DNA of 43,287 nucleotides, taken from Chloroflexota bacterium. Lineage in GTDB: Bacteria; Chloroflexota; Anaerolineae; Anaerolineales; Villigracilaceae. The stretch spans positions 1 through 43,287 of the forward strand of contig JACPVC010000100.1 of the NCBI GenBank assembly GCA_016191955.1. Reading direction: 5' to 3'. The translations under genes were made by a program, and so were the position numbers. The notes beneath the pieces are model-generated. The model did no database searches. It saw only the letters and a program-made list of their open reading frames with translations, and was not told where the DNA came from. The first letter of the stretch is position 1, and every line of letters starts with the position of its first letter. This document shows positions 8,921 through 18,584 of this stretch, in pieces.

Positions 8921-9768
8921 AATAAAGCTTCGAATTGCGATCCACTTTCGATCAAGGCTTCCTGCTCCTGGGTGCTTTGGGGTGTGAAGTTTTCACAAGC
9001 CCTGATGACCATAGGCAGAATGGTTATGTCTCCGGCGGTGCAAACTCCGGTTACATCATAAGAAAGCACAAAATTTACGCCGCGCTGGATCTCGTCCATT
9101 TTGTCAAAGGGTTCATACCAGGTTGTGGACGTTTTGGGTTTCTCGCCCCAGGGTCCTTTTGTGATGGATTTGATGATCATCGTTCCCACATCTTTCGCCC
9201 TGCAGACCGAGATCAATTCTTCCGCCGCTCTTCGAAATTCGGGGTTTGCCATCTGAATAAAATTTATGGGGAATAAAACCGAATCGAAATCAAAACGGCG
9301 CAGGGCTTCGAGATATATCTTGGGCGCATCCACACCGTGACCGGTAATACCGATGTATTTCGTCAGCCCTTGTTCACGAGCTCCCTGCATGGCTTCCATA
9401 GCCCCACCTTTGGCGAAAATTGCATCCAGTTCGTCCATGGTCGTAATGGCATGACATTGATACAGATCGAACGAGTCAGTTTGCAGGCGCTTGAGTGATT
9501 CTTGCATTTCACGCAGAGCACCTTCTTTCGTGCGTTCCATAGTTTTGCAGCCAAGGAAGAAGCGTTTGCGCTCGGTATTCATCCATGGACCAATTCGTAG
9601 TTCCGCCTGCCCGTAGGATGGCGCGACATCAATGTGATTAATGCCCGCTTCGATGACCGTTTCCATTACGTGGTCAGCGTCTTTTTGCTCGATATCCCAG
9701 AATGCTGCCGCTCCGAAGATGGCGACGGTGCTTTGGTGCCCGGTGCGCCCGAATCGTCTTTTTTCCAT
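8914..9768 (-). CDS. Aldo/keto reductase family protein
   Basis: RRFGRTGHQSTVAIFGAAAFW, GINHIDVAPSYGQAELRIG, LYQCHAI, YIGITGHG. Confidence 0.88.
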   Translation of the reverse strand: MEKRRFGRTGHQSTVAIFGAAAFWDIEQKDADHVMETVIEAGINHIDVAPSYGQAELRIGPWMNTERKRFFLGCKTMERTKEGALREMQESLKRLQTDSFDLYQCHAITTMDELDAIFAKGGAMEAMQGAREQGLTKYIGITGHGVDAPKIYLEALRRFDFDSVLFPINFIQMANPEFRRAAEELISVCRAKDVGTMIIKSITKGPWGEKPKTSTTWYEPFDKMDEIQRGVNFVLSYDVTGVCTAGDITILPMVIRACENFTPQSTQEQEALIESGSQFEALFK

Positions 9769-9772
9769 GTGA

Positions 9773-10192
9773 TCAATCTCCTATGATCTTGACCAGAACG
9801 CGCTTCCTTCTTCTGCCATCGAACTCACCGTAAAAGATCTGCTCCCACGTCCCAAAATCGAGCTGACCGTTCGTGACTGCCACGACCACTTCACGCCCCA
9901 TCACCTGGCGTTTCATGTGCGCGTCGGCGTTATCTTCACCGGTGTCGTTATGACGATACCCGTTGACCGGCTCGTGAGGCGCGAGTCGTTCCAGCCATTT
10001 TTCATAGTCATGATGCAAGCCGCTTTCATCGTCGTTGATGAAGACGGAGGATGTGATGTGCATGGAATTCACCAGAAGAAGCCCTTCTACAATGCCGCTC
10101 TCGTGCAGGGCTTCCTCCACCTGGTGGGTGATGTTGACAAATCCGCGGCGGGACGGGATGTTGAACCAAAGTTCTTTTCGGTAGGATTTCAT
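9773..10192 (-). CDS. YjbQ family protein (secondary thiamine-phosphate synthase-like)
   Basis: [36 protein letters not shown] and [30 protein letters not shown] are characteristic. Confidence 0.88.
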   Translation of the reverse strand: MKSYRKELWFNIPSRRGFVNITHQVEEALHESGIVEGLLLVNSMHITSSVFINDDESGLHHDYEKWLERLAPHEPVNGYRHNDTGEDNADAHMKRQVMGREVVVAVTNGQLDFGTWEQIFYGEFDGRRRKRVLVKIIGD

Positions 10193-10249
10193 GAGGCTTC
10201 TCTTGAGGTTGAATTCATTGCTACAAAGATTTTACATGACTCTTGGAAA

Positions 10250-10277
10250 TTGAGATAGGAACCCCTCGTGATAGAAT
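10250..10277 (+). promoter_or_regulatory. Putative sigma70-type promoter for 10297..10956
   Basis: TTGAGA - 16 nt - TAGAAT. Confidence 0.5.
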
Positions 10278-10296
10278 TTCCCGCTCGGAGGTAATA

Positions 10297-10956
10297 ATGG
10301 CAAAGAAAAAATACTCGATCGATTGGGAAGATGACCTCCCCGTTTCATTTGAGGTGAACGGGGTGCAATATGAAACACTTGAGGATGTGCCAGATGAAGG
10401 GGATCGGCGTAAACTGGAAGCGATGCTGGATTCTTCGTTTGATGCAGACTTTAATGATGCTGAGTTTGAGCAGTTACAAAAAGAGACCCAACAGATCAAC
10501 GGTGTGACTGCCGAAAAGATCATTGTGTGGGTCTTTACCGGTGTAGCGGCATTGATGCTGATGATCGCCGGGATTTCAACCGTAACCACCCTGCAAAAAC
10601 TTGGACGTGAAGAAAGCGTGCCCGGCATCGTTGTGGAAGTGGTGGAGAGGAAGTACGTGGATGCTGAGACGGATAACGTCAGCTATTATTACTACCCGGT
10701 GGTGGATTTCAAGCCGAAGGATGGAAAACGCCGCACGATCCAATTGAACGAAGGCAGCAACCCGCCGTCTCAAGAAGTGGGGGACGAGGTCACGATCCTC
10801 TATGAGCCGGAGCATCCATCGGATGCACGCATCAAATCCTTTGGCAGTTCTGCGCTGATGTGGATCTTGCCCAGCATCACCGGAATTGTGGGATTTGGAT
10901 TTTTAGGCGCAGTGCTGGTTGTACAGAAATATTTGTTTTCACCAACAAGCGCATAG
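10297..10956 (+). CDS. DUF3592-like membrane protein
   Basis: Two TM segments flanking a domain with VPGIVVEVVERKY...YYYYPVVDFKPKDG...VGDEVTILYEPEHPSDARI; RBS CGGAGGTAATA before ATG 10297. Confidence 0.75.
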   Translation: MAKKKYSIDWEDDLPVSFEVNGVQYETLEDVPDEGDRRKLEAMLDSSFDADFNDAEFEQLQKETQQINGVTAEKIIVWVFTGVAALMLMIAGISTVTTLQKLGREESVPGIVVEVVERKYVDAETDNVSYYYYPVVDFKPKDGKRRTIQLNEGSNPPSQEVGDEVTILYEPEHPSDARIKSFGSSALMWILPSITGIVGFGFLGAVLVVQKYLFSPTSA

Positions 10957-10992
10957 CACGAAATACTATCTCGCGCTACAGATCGGAAGAAT

Positions 10993-11026
10993 AAAAAGAG
11001 GTCCGCTAAACAGCGGACCTCTTTTT
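10993..11026. terminator. Bidirectional intrinsic terminator between convergent genes
   Basis: AAAAAGAGGTCCGCT-AAAC-AGCGGACCTCTTTTT. Confidence 0.92.
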
Positions 11027-11038
11027 GCTTTGAGTGTC

Positions 11039-14000
11039 TTACTTGTTGTGTGGAACTGTGACGTACACGGCGGTAGTCGTCGTGGCACCGCAGGAATTGG
11101 TGGCTTGATAGACGATGGTGTAGACCCTATCTGTACCGTTGCCAGCACGTTCGGCACGCAGTTGGAAGGTATCGTTATCCACAATGACGATGTCGTTGAT
11201 GGTACTGCCGTCGCCGGTGGAGTCATCTGCTTCGTTGGAGGTGACGGAGAGCAGGTCAATGGAGGTCGTGTCACTGGATGCAGTCAGGAAGGCATCCACG
11301 TCCACGTACTTGTGGTTGACCGGGAACAGTTCACTGGTTGAGAGGCTCACATCCAAAGAAGGCGGCAGGCACAAGCCGACGAGCACCGAGTCATGGTCTG
11401 AGACACGGAATTCGTCCGGCGCATACAAGCTGATGATCTGCCCGGGGCTCTTGAAGTTGGTGTTGTAATCGAGCACCGATGGTTCATCTGAGTTGATGTG
11501 GTAATCTGCAACGTCGGTCACCTGTGAGGTCATGGACGCTGTGGCGAGGGCATGATCGAGGTAGCCCCATTGACCATCGAAAACGTAGGAGTAGGCGTCT
11601 GGTCCGATGAAGGTCTTGATGAGGTGGGTGAAACCGCCGTTTTCCAACGCGATGATCGGGTCTTCCATGGCGTAGGAGTTGTAATCGCCCACGAGCAGAA
11701 TATCCAGGTCGCCGGTGCCGGTCGGGTCGGTGGCGTACCATGCCAACAATTCGTTGACGGCATTCAAGCGTACCTGATTGCAGTTGCCCTGACCATCGCC
11801 GGCATCGGGAGCGTTACAAGCGGAGCCTTTGCTCTTGAGATGGTTGACATTGACGATGAAGACCTCGCCGTTTGCATTCTGTTCGAAGGCTTGCAGGAGT
11901 GATGCGCGGTTGCGGTCGCCGCTATCTCCGCCGGTGAGGAAGGCTGCTGTGTTCAGGGCGGCAGTTGTGCCGACAGGAGTCACAGAAACAGGTTTGTAGA
12001 TCAAGCCAACCTTGATTGCATCGGTGCCGAGCGCGTTGATTTGCCCGGTGGCAGAGTCGACGTCAATGTAGGCAAAGGTTCCCGGCGCTGTGGCAAGATT
12101 GAGTTCGTCCACGAGGCGCGCGATAGCGCTATCCGCACCATAGCCATCGTTCTCGATCTCGTTGACTCCGATCACATCGGGATTCATTGCCAAAATTGCG
12201 GCAACGGTCTTGGGAATCTGGCGCTCGAATTCAGACGCGGTATCTGCTCCGCGACAATCAGTTGCGCCTCCGCCGAAGCCAAGTGTGCAGTTATCAACGG
12301 TATCGGGGATTCCATCAAAGGTGTTGAAGAAGTTGAGCAGGTTCATGCCAACAATTTTGAGCGTGCCGCCCACTTCGGGGGCGCTGGTGGGACGGGGATT
12401 GGTCGGCTCGAAGTTGACATAGCCATTCATGGCATTCACCGGACGGACGCGATAGGCGTTCGGGCTGGCTGTGGAACTGCCGCCAAAGGTGTAATTCAAA
12501 ACGCCGATGATGCCGGTGGCGGTATCGCCGCCGCGCAGGGTATTGCTGGCGCTGAGAGGAAGCCCGCCGCGGGCAAAGACGATCGGGTCGGGGTTCTGGG
12601 CGTTGGTGGCGTCATCCAGCAAGATTTGATTCAGGTTGTTCGCGGCTTGCAGGTCATTTGCATCATCGCCAGGGGCAACGACATTGGTTGGCTGTTGCAA
12701 ACGTCCGTTGGCAGAGAGCAGCACTTCATCGAAGCGACCAAGCTGGAAGTGCTCGGTCACGTACATGGTCTGCGGCAGGCGTACGAGCATGCCTTCGTAT
12801 TGTTCGAGGAAGTCCGCGGAGACAACCGGGAAAGTCACATCGGTTGGGGAGACTGTGCCAGTTCCGCATTTGACGATGGATGTCGCCGAGATTTGGGATT
12901 GCCCCTGGAATTCAGCGGCGGTTCCGGTCACGCGGACAAGGTCGCCGAGGTTGACGCTATTGTTGCTGCCGTTGAAGACGAAGATGCCGTCGGATGTGGC
13001 AGGGTCCCCGTCGCCGGTCGGGTCCTGAATGAAGAAGCCGCGTAGATTCGGTGATGCGCCTTCAAAGTCGCCGACCACTACGCCTTGGGTGGTCTGTGTA
13101 CCGGTCAGTGCCACAGTCGCGCCGCTGCCTTGAATGGCAGGGATCGTGGTGTACGGTTGGGTGCAGACATCAAAGGTGGTGAAACCGATCTCGAATTCAA
13201 CGGTCATCACATCGGGCGGATCGTTCGAGTCCTGATCTGTGACATTGGCAGGAATGACGGCGAAGGTACAAGATTCACCGCCGACAAAGTCGCTGGTTGG
13301 GTTGATGGTGAATGTAGTGGGTCCACCACTCACTGAACCGGCGTGTGCGCCACTGACTGAGCAGGTAATATCAAACCAGGAGCCAGCCACATCGACCGGT
13401 TCATTGAAGGTCACCGACATGTTGGCGTTGAGCGGAATATCCGCTGCGCCATCCGTGGGGTAGCTGCTGGTGACGCTAGGGGCGGTATCGGGCGCGGAGC
13501 AATTGGCAGTGTGAGAGCCGAGACCGCCAAAGGTATTCTGTGCGAAGCCTTCCCATTCTGTGGAAGGATCGAATGCATCCGCGCCATTCGTATCCCCTGC
13601 ACAGACTGTGTCTTTACGGCGTAGGGTGTTATCTGCGGTGCTGGTGAGGCTGGAGCCCCATTCAGAGCCGGGGTCGGTACCAATCACACCGATAACGTCA
13701 ATGACGGTTGTGCCTTTGCGCAAGACGACCGCATCATCGCCGTTATACCAACTTGCGCTGCTGGTCTGGTCTGCCTGGGCGAGGATGGCTAAATCGGCAG
13801 AAGCGTGTGCCAGAACAAAAACGTCTCCGTTTGCAACTGTGCCAGTAAGATTGACTGTTGTGCCGGCTGAACTGGAGCCGTTGAAGTACATTTGGACGTT
13901 GTATCCGCCGGTACCCAGGTTGATGGCGGCGCCAGTCCCATTGTAGATTTCGAGCGCTTTGTGATTGCTCGAGCCTTCGATGTACTCAGAAAAAAACAGC

Positions 14001-14101
14001 TCTGTCGGCGTTGCAGCGCTGACGAACTGTTGGGGCATGATGGCAAATGCGAGTGCCAAAATGAGGAAAAGGGTAAAAACTTTGTTCAGGGGTTGAGCCA
14101 T
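11039..14101 (-). CDS. Secreted lamin-tail-domain / ExeM-NucH-like extracellular endonuclease
   Basis: Signal peptide; LTD-like ELFFSEYIEGSSNHKALEIYNGTG; Ig/SbsA-like domain; endonuclease/exonuclease/phosphatase motifs (MNPDVIGVNEIENDG, FIVNVNHLKSKG, LLVGDYNSY, SDHDSVLVGL). Confidence 0.88.
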   Translation of the reverse strand: MAQPLNKVFTLFLILALAFAIMPQQFVSAATPTELFFSEYIEGSSNHKALEIYNGTGAAINLGTGGYNVQMYFNGSSSAGTTVNLTGTVANGDVFVLAHASADLAILAQADQTSSASWYNGDDAVVLRKGTTVIDVIGVIGTDPGSEWGSSLTSTADNTLRRKDTVCAGDTNGADAFDPSTEWEGFAQNTFGGLGSHTANCSAPDTAPSVTSSYPTDGAADIPLNANMSVTFNEPVDVAGSWFDITCSVSGAHAGSVSGGPTTFTINPTSDFVGGESCTFAVIPANVTDQDSNDPPDVMTVEFEIGFTTFDVCTQPYTTIPAIQGSGATVALTGTQTTQGVVVGDFEGASPNLRGFFIQDPTGDGDPATSDGIFVFNGSNNSVNLGDLVRVTGTAAEFQGQSQISATSIVKCGTGTVSPTDVTFPVVSADFLEQYEGMLVRLPQTMYVTEHFQLGRFDEVLLSANGRLQQPTNVVAPGDDANDLQAANNLNQILLDDATNAQNPDPIVFARGGLPLSASNTLRGGDTATGIIGVLNYTFGGSSTASPNAYRVRPVNAMNGYVNFEPTNPRPTSAPEVGGTLKIVGMNLLNFFNTFDGIPDTVDNCTLGFGGGATDCRGADTASEFERQIPKTVAAILAMNPDVIGVNEIENDGYGADSAIARLVDELNLATAPGTFAYIDVDSATGQINALGTDAIKVGLIYKPVSVTPVGTTAALNTAAFLTGGDSGDRNRASLLQAFEQNANGEVFIVNVNHLKSKGSACNAPDAGDGQGNCNQVRLNAVNELLAWYATDPTGTGDLDILLVGDYNSYAMEDPIIALENGGFTHLIKTFIGPDAYSYVFDGQWGYLDHALATASMTSQVTDVADYHINSDEPSVLDYNTNFKSPGQIISLYAPDEFRVSDHDSVLVGLCLPPSLDVSLSTSELFPVNHKYVDVDAFLTASSDTTSIDLLSVTSNEADDSTGDGSTINDIVIVDNDTFQLRAERAGNGTDRVYTIVYQATNSCGATTTTAVYVTVPHNK

Positions 14102-14293
14102 TGCGTGTCTCCTTGATGAAGTAGGTCTTGCTTTGGAACTTGACTGAACGACTTTTGTATTTTAGGTGACTCATTGCAAAAATGCAAGGCGCAAAAGAAA
14201 CTGAGGCAAGATTTTTAAGAATGACTTTTCCTTAAAATCTGTCCGATGCGTTCAAGGCGGCGAGAGCAATTTTAGAATGACCCTTCCTTATAT

Positions 14294-14542
14294 TCATTCC
14301 GTTTTTTCGACCACCACATTGGCTTCAGTCAACAAGGCAGCAATGGCTCCAAGCGCGGCTAGTTGCGGAGCAAGCAGCACGCCGACCACACCAATCGTGA
14401 CGGGAATTTCCATCAAGGTCTTGCCGTCCTTATCCTTGATGATGACCCTGCGAATGTTGCCTTCATGCAGGAGTTCTTTGATCTTGGAGACGATCTTCTC
14501 GCCATCCACGCGGAATTCTTCAGTATGTGTCTTTTCGTTCAT
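14294..14542 (-). CDS. DUF4342-like small protein
   Basis: HTEEFRVDGEKIVSKIKELLHEGNIRRVIIKDKDGKTLMEIPVTIGVVGVLLAPQLAALGAIAALLT; ATG at 14542 with upstream RBS avoids overlap with the upstream CDS. Confidence 0.75.
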   Translation of the reverse strand: MNEKTHTEEFRVDGEKIVSKIKELLHEGNIRRVIIKDKDGKTLMEIPVTIGVVGVLLAPQLAALGAIAALLTEANVVVEKTE

Positions 14543-14553
14543 GTCATATCCTT

Positions 14554-15144
14554 TCAGGAGTTGTTCCTGTAATACTCGAACCATTTTTCATCGAGCGGCT
14601 GCCATTCGTCGCTTTGGTCGGCGCGTTCCTCCCAGTTTTCCTTGCCGCTCCATTCTTCGATCTTGATGGCATACACCGATGTGGCTCGCAGTTCCTTGTC
14701 GGTGATCTCGCGGTACTCCTGCCTAACTTTCATTTCAGGGAAATACTTGCCGATCAGCCCATACAGCAATCTACGCACTTCATCGGGATCGGTTACAACT
14801 CTCGCAGCCCCAAAAGCGACCACGCTACGATACTGGAGCGAGAATTCCAACGCGACATTGGATGGCAGCATCTGCCCAAGCACGCTCGCCTCAAAACTGA
14901 CCTTTGAGCTGTATTCCACATTCGAGCGGATTCTCCCCGCAAGATTGGAGTGGAAGACGATCTGATGCCTTGCTTCGTCGTACCAGAAGGTGCTGGTGTT
15001 GATGAACGGCTGTCCATTCACCGAGGTGGCAACGTGACCGACCTTGGCGGTCTTCAAGAATTCGCGAATCCAGGCGTCGTCTTTTGTGAGGTGGGGTCTG
15101 CGCTGATAGGCAGTAGGGTTCTGACCGATATATTCTCTTGGCAT
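14554..15144 (-). CDS. Pyridoxamine 5'-phosphate oxidase family (FMN-binding split-barrel) protein
   Basis: VGHVATSVNGQPFINTSTFWYDEARHQIVFHS typical N-terminal strand pattern. Confidence 0.8.
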   Translation of the reverse strand: MPREYIGQNPTAYQRRPHLTKDDAWIREFLKTAKVGHVATSVNGQPFINTSTFWYDEARHQIVFHSNLAGRIRSNVEYSSKVSFEASVLGQMLPSNVALEFSLQYRSVVAFGAARVVTDPDEVRRLLYGLIGKYFPEMKVRQEYREITDKELRATSVYAIKIEEWSGKENWEERADQSDEWQPLDEKWFEYYRNNS

Positions 15145-15153
15145 GATTTATCC

Positions 15154-15732
15154 TTATTGATTATCGACGAGCAAATAGTGATACCACGTCCATTGGGCGA
15201 TGTAACCCAGGACGATGCTGACGATGACGGCGACCCACGTCACCCAGTTGGTGATGCCGACGAATGCCAGCAGGAAATAAATCCCCGCGCCTGTGGTGAG
15301 GGCGCTGAGCAGGGCAACTTCGACTGCCATCAGGTTGGCGATGCTGTAGGGTTTGTTGGTGGGCGGGATTTGTTTCGCCCGCCATTTGAAAGCCGGGGCT
15401 AACTCTGGGGTGCGCTTGATGTAATATTCTTTGATTTGGTCCATGGCTTCAACGGCTTCGTGCCATGAGGCGCGCAGACGGGCAAGCTGGGCGATGGTGA
15501 GTGCGCCCATGAAGGTCAGGATCGTGAACAGGAAGAAGAATGCCAGCGAGATCGTCGTCTGTTCCGGCTCGAAACGTGTGCCCAGGATGGCTGCCACGAA
15601 CGAGCCAACTGAGACGAAATAAAAGGATGCTACCCGCGAGCGGTCTTCGTTGGCTTGAAAGACACTCTGGGCGATGTATTCATATTCGCTGTTCAAAATA
15701 TTATCGGTGTTGAGGGTGGGTTTACGGGGCAT
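15154..15732 (-). CDS. Hypothetical membrane protein
   Basis: Four hydrophobic segments; good start/stop, in series with neighbours. Confidence 0.65.
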   Translation of the reverse strand: MPRKPTLNTDNILNSEYEYIAQSVFQANEDRSRVASFYFVSVGSFVAAILGTRFEPEQTTISLAFFFLFTILTFMGALTIAQLARLRASWHEAVEAMDQIKEYYIKRTPELAPAFKWRAKQIPPTNKPYSIANLMAVEVALLSALTTGAGIYFLLAFVGITNWVTWVAVIVSIVLGYIAQWTWYHYLLVDNQ

Positions 15733-15792
15733 CTTGCCTCCTTGGGGAAAGTGCTTCCATTATGACATGACTTTGCATTTGGCGCAAAAAAA

Positions 15793-15818
15793 GTAGCGCG
15801 AGGTATATCTCGCGCTAC
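15793..15818. repeat. Short inverted repeat, 10-bp perfect arms
   Basis: GTAGCGCGAG-GTATAT-CTCGCGCTAC. Confidence 0.8.
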
Positions 15819-15842
15819 GGAGTGATTTATCAGCAGGGTTTG

Positions 15843-17105
15843 CTACAGTTGTATCGCCCATTCACCCTGACGCATCACCGGCTCGCGTTTGCCGTCTTTG
15901 GTGATGCCGTCGATGTCCATTTTCGGAGAGCCGATCATGAAGTCGACGTGGTTGAGGCTGACGTTACCTCCAGCGGCGATAAACTCGTCGTCGTTCAACT
16001 CAGTTCCTCCGGCGAGGGTGAAGCGGTAAGCGCGTCCAATCGCAATATGACAGGAAGCGTTCTCGTCGAAGAGCGTGTTGTAGAAAAGATGTCCGCGTCT
16101 GCCGATGGGGGAGGAGGCGGGGACGAGCGCCACTTCGCCGAGGCGGTGTGAGCCTTCGTCGGTGTCCACCAGTTTTTGGAGGGCGGCTTCACCTTTTTGG
16201 GCAGTGACCTTTGTGATTCGTCCATTCTCAAAGTGGACTTGGAAATCTTCGATCAATGTGCCGCCATAGCTGAGCGGGAACGTGGCAGAGATCACGCCAT
16301 CTGCGCGGTTACGGTCTGGCAGGGTGAAGACTTCTTCGGTGGGCATGTTGGCGGTGAATGCCACGCCGTTCTGCGCCATCGATTGCGCGCTGATCCAGAG
16401 ATGCCCGCTGGGTAAGCCGAGGGTGAAGTCGGTGCCGGGGGCTTTGTAATGCAGGGCGGTGTATTGCTTGGCTTGCAGATATAACGCGCGTTCACGCAGG
16501 GAGGCGATGTGTTTATTCCATGCCGCGATGGGGTCGGGCTGGTCGATGCGGGTGGTCTCGAAGATGGCTTGCCAGAGTTTTTCCTGTGCTTTGTTTACTG
16601 GCAGGTCGGGGAATATCTTGTGCGCCCAGGCTTCACCGGCGGCGGCGACGACGCACCAGTTGATGGCGTTGGTGGTCACCTTCTCGCTGATGGGACTCCA
16701 GTTTTCAAGATGTGCTCGTTGCATTTGCCCGACGACATCTGAGTCCAGCCCGCCTAGTAGGTCAGGGTTGGAGCCGCCGATGGAGAGCAGGGCATCGCCA
16801 TTGCTGACCATATCCAAAACGCCCTGAATCTGCCATTTGGGATATTCTCCAAATGAGCCTTTGGAAGCATGTTGCGCGCGGATGCGCAGCATTTCCTCGT
16901 CGGCAAAGATGGCGTCGACGTATTTTGCGCCTGCGCTGTAGGCAGCCTTTGCGATTTCACGGACCAAGGGAGCAAATTGGTGCGGCACCCCGCGAGTCCC
17001 CGCTGCTGTGATAATCAAGCGCTGCTCAGCGCGGATATTAAGACCTACTTTGACGATGGCTTCGGCGTATTTCGCCAGCATTTCCTGATGTGTGATTCCG
17101 GTCAT
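15843..17105 (-). CDS. Aminopeptidase (M29/AmpS-like)
   Basis: GTDFTLGLPSGHLW, NMPTEEVFTLPDRNRADGVI, ENASCHIAIGRAY, NHVDFMIGSPKMDIDGI. Confidence 0.9.
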   Translation of the reverse strand: MTGITHQEMLAKYAEAIVKVGLNIRAEQRLIITAAGTRGVPHQFAPLVREIAKAAYSAGAKYVDAIFADEEMLRIRAQHASKGSFGEYPKWQIQGVLDMVSNGDALLSIGGSNPDLLGGLDSDVVGQMQRAHLENWSPISEKVTTNAINWCVVAAAGEAWAHKIFPDLPVNKAQEKLWQAIFETTRIDQPDPIAAWNKHIASLRERALYLQAKQYTALHYKAPGTDFTLGLPSGHLWISAQSMAQNGVAFTANMPTEEVFTLPDRNRADGVISATFPLSYGGTLIEDFQVHFENGRITKVTAQKGEAALQKLVDTDEGSHRLGEVALVPASSPIGRRGHLFYNTLFDENASCHIAIGRAYRFTLAGGTELNDDEFIAAGGNVSLNHVDFMIGSPKMDIDGITKDGKREPVMRQGEWAIQL

Positions 17106-17168
17106 AATGCCTCGATATATGAGAGTGCCCCAAGTATAGCACGGGGATGCACACTTTTGCCCTGGTTG

Positions 17169-17325
17169 TGTCCGTTGGGTGCGCTAAAAGTTTGTAGATG
17201 ACCTGCTCCCTTCGCCGTCCTTGGCGAAGGATTTACTCGCAGAACGCCGCCGTCCACAGGATGCTTCGCAAAGGACGGCGGCTTGAGCTAAACTACTAAC
17301 AGACTTTGAGTGCTCCCTGTCCGTT
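17169..17325. mobile_element. MITE-like element, family 2 copy A (element 17177..17317 with 8-bp flanking duplications)
   Basis: Ends GGGTGCGCTAAAAGT / ACTTTGAGTGCTCCC; direct repeat TGTCCGTT at 17169..17176 and 17318..17325. Confidence 0.8.
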
Positions 17326-17413
17326 GCAAAAACGATGCACAGGGGTTGTCTGTGCCCAAAAAGAGGGGGTGGGGATATACTTGGCTTTACCTTATTCCTT
17401 CGCAGGAGCACCC

Positions 17414-18544
17414 ATGCTGAACATCGAAAAAGTGGATACGGACAACAACAAGCAGGTCAGGCGGTTCGTGGAGTTGCCCTTTCGCATCTATGCTAGCTGC
17501 CCACAGTGGGTGCCTCCATTGAATGTGGATGCATACAATCAACTCAATCGCGCGAAGCATCCCTTTCATGAGCATTCGGATGTGGAATTCTTCCTTGCTG
17601 TCCTCGACGGGCGGGATGTGGGGCGGATCGCCGTCATCGAAAACAAGCCCTTCAATAAATATCGCAACGAAAAGACGTCGGATTTCTATCTATTTGAGTG
17701 CGAGGATGACATCGAGGCGGCAACGGCTTTGTTCAACACCGCATTCGAATGGGCAAAAGCACGCGGATTGAATAAGATAATCGGACCAAAGGGCATGGGT
17801 CCGCTGGATGGGTATGGAGCGCTTGTCTTCGGGCACGAGCACCGTCAGACGATGACCATGCTCAATTACAACCACGCCTACTATCAGTCATTGGTGGAGG
17901 CGCAGGGCTTCGTCAAGGAAGTGGATTTCGTCTCCTGTTATCTGCCTGCGGATAAGTTCCAAATCCCCGACCGGGTAAAGCGTATTACGGAGCGCGTCAT
18001 GCAGCGCGGGCATTTGGAGATCAAAACTTTCAAAAACAAAAAGGAATTGGTGAGCTGGTCAGACCGCATTGGCATGGCATATAACAATGCATTTGTGAAT
18101 AACTGGGAATATTATCCGCTGACCCAACGCGAGATCGATTTTGTGGTTGGGAATATCATGACGATTGCCGACCACCGTTTAATCAAGATCATCACACACG
18201 ACCAGGATGTAGTCGGCTTCCTGTTTGCTTTTCACGATGTCTCTGCCGCCATGCAGCGTGCGAAAGGAAAACTCTTCCCGTTCGGCTTGCTCGACATCTT
18301 GATGGACATTCGCCGCACGAACACAGTCTCGGTGAATGGCATGGGTATCCTGCCTGAGTTTCAAGGGCACGGCGGCAACGCTTTGTTGTATTACGCGATG
18401 GGCGAGACACTGTTGGACTTTGGTCAGTTCGCGCATGTGGAGATGACTCAGGTCGCCGAGACGACCGAGCAAATGCGCGCGGATTTGAAAAACCTCAACG
18501 GTGTGGAATATAAAAATCATCGTGTGTATCGGAGAGACCTGTAA
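17414..18544 (+). CDS. GNAT-like acetyltransferase family protein
   Basis: VEFFLAVLDGRDVGRIAVIENKPFNKY, IGPKGMGPLDGYGALVFG, GMGILPEFQGHGGNALLYYAMGE; ATG 17414 with GGAG RBS. Confidence 0.75.
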   Translation: MLNIEKVDTDNNKQVRRFVELPFRIYASCPQWVPPLNVDAYNQLNRAKHPFHEHSDVEFFLAVLDGRDVGRIAVIENKPFNKYRNEKTSDFYLFECEDDIEAATALFNTAFEWAKARGLNKIIGPKGMGPLDGYGALVFGHEHRQTMTMLNYNHAYYQSLVEAQGFVKEVDFVSCYLPADKFQIPDRVKRITERVMQRGHLEIKTFKNKKELVSWSDRIGMAYNNAFVNNWEYYPLTQREIDFVVGNIMTIADHRLIKIITHDQDVVGFLFAFHDVSAAMQRAKGKLFPFGLLDILMDIRRTNTVSVNGMGILPEFQGHGGNALLYYAMGETLLDFGQFAHVEMTQVAETTEQMRADLKNLNGVEYKNHRVYRRDL

Positions 18545-18584
18545 TGGGTTGATCCGTTTTCAGATTTGGTAATGGTAATTTGCC

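Noticed and set aside
12041-13045. 334-aa plus-strand ORF
   Set aside because: Entirely antisense to the well-supported nuclease CDS 11039..14101; low-complexity Gly/Val/Asp composition typical of a shadow ORF.
14543-14584. Upstream start at 14584 for the DUF4342-like ORF
   Set aside because: Would overlap the 14554..15144 CDS; ATG at 14542 has a better RBS.
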